Source of the DNA: Panacagrimonas sp052389915
GTDB lineage: Bacteria; Pseudomonadota; Gammaproteobacteria; Nevskiales; Nevskiaceae
Reading direction: 5' to 3'
Length of the DNA: 64,000 nucleotides
Assembly: GCA_052389915.1 (NCBI GenBank)
Contig: JBQTHL010000061.1
Span: forward strand, 1 to 64,000
The notes under the pieces were generated by a model that did not search any database, was not told the origin of the DNA, and saw nothing but the letters and a program-made list of their open reading frames with translations. Shown here in pieces: positions 59,749 to 64,000 of this stretch. How positions within the stretch are numbered: the first letter of the stretch is position 1; the number at the start of each line of letters is the position of its first letter. The position numbers and the translations under genes are program-made.

Positions 59749-62598
59749 GTGACCGGCGCCGCCGAACCAGTAGAAGTCTATCCAGTACGAGTGAACCCTG
59801 TCATCGCAACCGATGCCGTCGTGAAAGAGATCGAGACCGCGCTCGACCGCGCCTGCGCGTCCAGCCGCTTCGTCGGGACGATGCGCGACCGCGGTCGGCG
59901 AGAAGCGCTGGTGTCGCGCCTGCGCATGCCGCGCGACGGCTCGGGCATCGCGGGCGAGGTACAAGCCGTTGCGACTCGCGCGAGCGACGAGGCCGCCCTG
60001 ATGCGCGGCCTGCGCGAATTGCGCAACCTGGAAATGGCGCGTATCGCGGTACGTGCGTTGGCGCTCGATGCGGCGCTGGACGAGACCCTGGGCGACCTGA
60101 GCGATCTGGCAGGCGCATGCCTTTCGTCCACGGTGGAATGGGTGTTCGCAAAGCTGGAAAAACTGCACGGCACGCCGCGCGATGTCGAGGGCCAGCCGGT
60201 TCGTCCCGCGATTCTGGGCATGGGCAAGCTGGGCGGACGCGAACTAAATTTTTCGTCCGACATCGACCTGATTTTTCTGCACTCCGCGGATGGCGTCACC
60301 GACTCCAATCCCCCGCTGGAGAACGAGCGCTTCTTCGTCAAGCTGGCGCAGGACACGGGAAAAATCCTGTCCACCCAGACCGAACACGGGTTCGTGTTCC
60401 GCGTGGACACGATGCTGCGGCCCTTCGGTTCGGCCGGGCCCATGTCGATCGGCTTCGATGCGGCCGAGGATTACTACCAGAACCACGGTCGCGAATGGGA
60501 GCGCTACGCCCTGGTCAAGGCGCGTCCGGTTGCCGGCGACATCGCGGCGGGCGAGGCGCTGCTGCAAAGCCTGCGGCCGTTCGTGTACCGGCGCTATCTG
60601 GACTTCAACGCCATCGGCAGCCTGCGCGATCTCAAGCGCCGCATTCATGACGACGTGGTTGCGCGCCGCGTCACGGACGACGTGAAGCTCGGCCCCGGCG
60701 GAATCCGCGAGCTGGAGTTCATCGTGCAATCGTTCCAGTTGGTGCGCGGTGGACAGGACGTGAGACTGCGCACGCAAGCCCTGCGGCCGACCCTGAAAAT
60801 CCTCGGTGAGCTGGGCCTTCTGCCGGTGGACACGGTTGCAGAACTCGACGACTCCTACGTTTTTCTGCGCACGCTGGAGAACGCCATCCAGATATTCGAC
60901 GACCGCCAGACGCATCGTCTCCCGGCGGACGAACAAGCGCGAGCGGCGCTGTGCTTTGGCCTGGGATTCGCCGACTGGGAGACACTGCGCGCACGCTTCG
61001 ATGCGGTCGCAGCTTTCGTCAACGAAGAATTTCGCCGCGTGTTCGCCGAACCCGCGCGGAGCGATTCGGAGCATCCCTGTGCTGCGGCCGTGCGCTTCGC
61101 TTTCGATCCGGGATGCAAGGTCGGCGAGTTGGCGCTCGCCCTGGCTGGGAGCGGATTCGGCGACGCCACGCAGGGCCTCGCGCAAAGGCTGTTCGACCTG
61201 ATTCAAAGCCGCATCGTGCGTGGCTTGTCGGAATCCGCCGCGCAGACCTTGCGCCGCGTGCTGGGGCAGGTCTTGCAGGAATGCCTGAGCAGCAGCGAGG
61301 CAGTGCGCAGCGCAGAGCGGGTGCTGATCGTGATTCAGGCGGTGGCCGGCCGGTCCACTTACCTCACCTTGCTCGACGAGTCCGCGGTCGTGAGGTCCCA
61401 CCTCGTGCGGCTGTGCGCCGCCAGCCAGTGGGTGACGGAGCAGATTGCGGCTTCGCCCGCAGTGCTCGATGTCCTGCTCGACCCCCGCACCCTGTACGCG
61501 CCGCCGGGTCGCGGGGCGATGCGCACCGAACTTGCCGGTCGTCTTGCGTCCATACCGGTCGACGATATCGAGACGGGCATGGACGCGCTGCGGCGGTACC
61601 GCAACGAGACCACGGTGCGCACCGCCGCGGCCGATATCGGCGAAATTCTTCCCCTGGTGAAGGTCAGCGATCAGCTCACCTGGCTGGCCGAAGCGGTCCT
61701 CACTGCCGCGCTGGACCGCGCGAATCTGGAGATGCGCGAGCAGTACGGCCAGATCATGACGGAGATGGGTACCGTGGCCGGACTCGGCGCAATCGCGTAC
61801 GGCAAGTTCGGCGGCATCGAGCTGGGCTACGGCTCGGATCTCGATCTGGTGTTCGTGCACGAGAACGTGTCTCACGATGCCGAAAGCAGCGGTGGCGTGC
61901 GCGCTCTCCCTGCAACCGCATGGTTCGCGCGGCTGGCGCAGCGAGTAATTCACTGGCTGGCCACGCTAACCCCGGCAGGCCGCGCGTACGAGATCGACAT
62001 GGAGCTGCGCCCGAGCGGACAGTCCGGGCCCATCGTCACCGGCTTCAAGGGCCTGGCCCGCTACCAGCGCGAACAGGCCTGGACCTGGGAGCACCAGGCG
62101 CTGACGCGCGCGCGCTTCGTCGCCGGCCCGGCCACGCTCGGCGAAGCTTTCGAAGCCCTGCGGCGGGAGATTCTCTGCCGGCCGCGCGATACTTCGAAGC
62201 TGGCGCAGGAAATCGTGGACATGCGCCACAAGATGCGTACGCACCTCGAAACGCGCCGCCCCGGAACCTGGGACTTGAAGCACGGCCGCGGTGGCGTGAT
62301 CGACTGCGAGTTCCTCACGCAATACCTGGTGCTGCGCGATGCCGCGACCCAACCAGAACTGGTGAAATGGTCCGACAACTGGCGCCAGCTCGACGCGCTG
62401 GCGCAGGCGGGCAGCCTGCCGGCGGAGGATCGGGACGGACTCATCGCCTCCTATCGCGCGTACCGCGCTTTTGCCCACGCCTGCGCGCTACAGAGTCAGC
62501 AGGCCATCGCCAACGAAGCGGAGTTTGTCCAGGAACGCGCGCTGGTCGCAGCCGCCTGGAATCGGCAATTCGAAGGAATCGAGCCGAAGCCCGGGTAG
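59749..62598 (+). CDS. glnE: Glutamine synthetase adenylyltransferase / deadenylase
   Basis: The bifunctional enzyme adds and removes AMP on glutamine synthetase in response to PII and glutamine. The 949-residue length matches E. coli GlnE (946). Two nucleotidyltransferase domains are seen: the N-terminal deadenylase with GMGKLGGRELNFSSDIDLIF (residues about 146-165) and the C-terminal adenylase with AYGKFGGIELGYGSDLDLVF. The start is a GTG at 59749; a second GTG at 59791 is possible. It is divergent from the polysaccharide group. Confidence 0.95.
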   Translation: MTGAAEPVEVYPVRVNPVIATDAVVKEIETALDRACASSRFVGTMRDRGRREALVSRLRMPRDGSGIAGEVQAVATRASDEAALMRGLRELRNLEMARIAVRALALDAALDETLGDLSDLAGACLSSTVEWVFAKLEKLHGTPRDVEGQPVRPAILGMGKLGGRELNFSSDIDLIFLHSADGVTDSNPPLENERFFVKLAQDTGKILSTQTEHGFVFRVDTMLRPFGSAGPMSIGFDAAEDYYQNHGREWERYALVKARPVAGDIAAGEALLQSLRPFVYRRYLDFNAIGSLRDLKRRIHDDVVARRVTDDVKLGPGGIRELEFIVQSFQLVRGGQDVRLRTQALRPTLKILGELGLLPVDTVAELDDSYVFLRTLENAIQIFDDRQTHRLPADEQARAALCFGLGFADWETLRARFDAVAAFVNEEFRRVFAEPARSDSEHPCAAAVRFAFDPGCKVGELALALAGSGFGDATQGLAQRLFDLIQSRIVRGLSESAAQTLRRVLGQVLQECLSSSEAVRSAERVLIVIQAVAGRSTYLTLLDESAVVRSHLVRLCAASQWVTEQIAASPAVLDVLLDPRTLYAPPGRGAMRTELAGRLASIPVDDIETGMDALRRYRNETTVRTAAADIGEILPLVKVSDQLTWLAEAVLTAALDRANLEMREQYGQIMTEMGTVAGLGAIAYGKFGGIELGYGSDLDLVFVHENVSHDAESSGGVRALPATAWFARLAQRVIHWLATLTPAGRAYEIDMELRPSGQSGPIVTGFKGLARYQREQAWTWEHQALTRARFVAGPATLGEAFEALRREILCRPRDTSKLAQEIVDMRHKMRTHLETRRPGTWDLKHGRGGVIDCEFLTQYLVLRDAATQPELVKWSDNWRQLDALAQAGSLPAEDRDGLIASYRAYRAFAHACALQSQQAIANEAEFVQERALVAAAWNRQFEGIEPKPG

Positions 62599-62744
62599 GC
62601 GTGGACGCGACCCGGCATTCCGGCGGGCACTCCGGTGGATCGGCCGCGGCGCGCCAGACCGGGCTGGTTTGCGCAACGCCTTCAGCCGCACGAATCGAAG
62701 TTCACGCCGGTAGCCGATACGCATGTTCGGAAGAGGGTGCGTCC

Positions 62745-63171
62745 TCATGTGCGTGGCAGATACTCGTCCCACAGACGGTTATGGAAGCGGTTCCGGGGAT
62801 CGACGCGACGCTTGATTGCGGCGAACGCTTCGACCTCCGGATACGCCCGCTGGAATTGCGCTGGTTTCGCATGGAGGGTAGTAGCGTCCTACCGCGCCGA
62901 GCGCGGCGTCGATCAGTTTGCGGGTCCATTGCCCCGTCTCGCTATCCGCAGCGTCGGTGTTGCGTTGCTTGTGATAGACGACGAAGGAAAACACGTCACC
63001 GGGTGCCCACTTGAGTAGCGACGTCGGGTCTGCGGGAGCATGGCGGACATCCTCGACATCACGCTCGTCCGGCAGTCGGTCAGGGCACGAGGTCGTGAGC
63101 ACGACAGCGCCCGAGAGCGCCGTCATCCCGAGCAGAGCGCGACGGTTCGGATCAGGTGGTGCGACGAACAT
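62745..63171 (-). pseudogene. Decayed FAD-linked oxidoreductase
   Basis: The N-terminal frame (63171 down) has a signal-like start (NRRALLGMTALSGAVVL) and a piece ending GAVGRYY. The C-terminal piece (KPAQFQRAYPEVEAF, then KRRVDPRNRFHNRLWDEYL) continues in another frame and ends at the TGA at 62745. Together they are the two ends of a FAD-binding dehydrogenase of the D-arabinono-lactone-oxidase type. The middle, including the FAD domain, is missing, and a one-base frameshift lies after GRYY. Confidence 0.7.
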
Positions 63172-63224
63172 AGCTACTATGAATCCCAGGTCTCGGGACT
63201 AGTGGCGCGACACATGAATTTGGA

Positions 63225-63315
63225 ACCGCCATACCGGCGAAAGCCGGTATCCAGACTCGAGGCTCAACGCCTATCTGCGGGACTGGATTTCGGCTTTCGC
63301 CGGAATGACGGAAGG
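63225..63315. repeat. Inverted repeat of the CGAAAGCCGG type
   Basis: ACCGGCGAAAGCCGGTATCC (63232-63251) and TTTCGGCTTTCGCCGGAATG (63288-63307) form a dispersed-repeat hairpin pair common in high-GC gammaproteobacteria. Nothing else is seen in 63172-63384. Confidence 0.65.
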
Positions 63316-63384
63316 GGGCTGGCATTACTTCCGTGTCGCTGTACTAGCGCGAGCGGCCGCAACCGGCTTCCGAAATGCCTGGGC

Positions 63385-64000
63385 TCAAGCCCCATCCGGC
63401 GACAAGGCCTGCCGATTGATTGCGCGCACTGTCGCCCACCACATCATCACGATCCAGCCGAAGAAGGTCACGGCCACCAGCCAGAAGCCGATGAGGCCGG
63501 TCCAGGTGAAGGGGCCGGTCTTGAAGAAGGGAATCAGCACGCCGGGCAGGAAGGCGATGGCGATCCAGAAATTGGCGTAGGCCACCCAGCGTGGAAAGAT
63601 CGGTTCAGCGCGCTTGTCCGAGAGGATGCAGATGCCGATGGCGAAATTCTGGATGCAGGCCGGCGGGTAGGCGCCGATGAACACCATCCAGTTGAAGTCG
63701 TTGACGAGCTGCATCGTTTCCGGCGTGACGGTGCCCGGCCGGTAGACCAGCGCCAGCCAGATGTAAGCCGGAAACAGTATGGCCATTACCGTGCCCGAGG
63801 CGGATGCGAGTTGCAGATAGGTCATCGGGTGGTGCGGCCCTTCGATGCGCTTCATCTGCACGGCAATCACCGCAGACATCGCCCACCACAGCACCGAAGC
63901 AGCAGCCAGCATCGACATGCCGATGCGGATGCGGGTCTGGTCCTGAAGGAACATCTGGGCGATGTCCGCGGCACTCCGGCTCGGCGCAATCGTCGGCAGC
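63385..64000 (-). CDS. Multi-pass membrane protein, unknown (5' end outside window)
   Basis: The frame stays open to the right edge, upstream of the first visible Met (63954), with APSRSAADIAQM preceding it, so the start lies outside. About five membrane helices are visible (residues about 12-34, 47-72, 85-110, 125-147 and 155-177 from that Met). The conserved-looking segment TRIRIGMSM precedes helix 1. I do not recognise a characterised family; similar proteins are annotated as hypothetical membrane proteins. Confidence 0.7.
   Translation of the reverse strand, partial: LPTIAPSRSAADIAQMFLQDQTRIRIGMSMLAAASVLWWAMSAVIAVQMKRIEGPHHPMTYLQLASASGTVMAILFPAYIWLALVYRPGTVTPETMQLVNDFNWMVFIGAYPPACIQNFAIGICILSDKRAEPIFPRWVAYANFWIAIAFLPGVLIPFFKTGPFTWTGLIGFWLVAVTFFGWIVMMWWATVRAINRQALSPDGA

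Overview
The window looks like a high-GC gammaproteobacterial chromosome. The prfB-lysS pair, glnE, tRNA set, OmpA/OprF porin and GTAG-type REP palindromes would suit the Xanthomonadales/Nevskiales area; the family placement is inference. No marker fixes the species.

Bases 1-11663 are the distal end of an integrative conjugative element (ICE). They hold traF (cut by the left edge), traH, traG, a small convergent membrane protein in the position of an entry-exclusion gene, an unknown gene, a MOBH relaxase (traI), the coupling protein traD, a DUF4400 membrane protein and a tyrosine recombinase. The element ends against the 3' end of a tRNA-Lys gene, followed by tRNA-His and tRNA-Pro, all on the minus strand.

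Bases 12273-46450 are chromosome dominated by signalling and low-oxygen regulation. There are five large multidomain sensor or c-di-GMP proteins at 16.3-30.9 kb. Further right lie an FNR-type regulator, a FixL/FixJ pair whose FixL keeps the haem-PAS residues, an ethylene-receptor-like diguanylate cyclase, a phosphoketolase, a Pat-like acetyltransferase, a universal stress protein, two small lipoproteins and several paralogous small winged-helix-like proteins. Fourteen FNR-like palindromes (TTGAT-N4-ATCAA type) lie in this stretch, mostly in intergenic regions and about 40 bp upstream of plausible starts. Three of them precede short non-coding stretches that end in strong intrinsic terminators. 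Two of those stretches (sRNA A and B, about 150 nt) are paralogues with a conserved 9-bp 5' hairpin and C-rich loops. The third (sRNA C, about 105 nt) is unrelated in sequence but has the same layout and CU-rich motifs. I regard this set of FNR-driven small RNAs and small winged-helix-like proteins as the most likely undescribed system here.

Bases 46531-64000 are mostly housekeeping and envelope genes: ompA/oprF, prfB with its programmed +1 frameshift, lysS, pgk, a NAD(P)-binding reductase, lemA with two TPM-domain genes, a four-gene minus-strand polysaccharide group, glnE, a decayed oxidoreductase and a membrane protein cut by the right edge. A composite repeat of roughly 100-250 bp occurs four times (16.1, 27.3, 35.9 and 38.5 kb), each time directly 3' of a gene or gene remnant and in the same orientation.

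All calls come from reading the sequence and recalled family knowledge. No database search or folding program was run.
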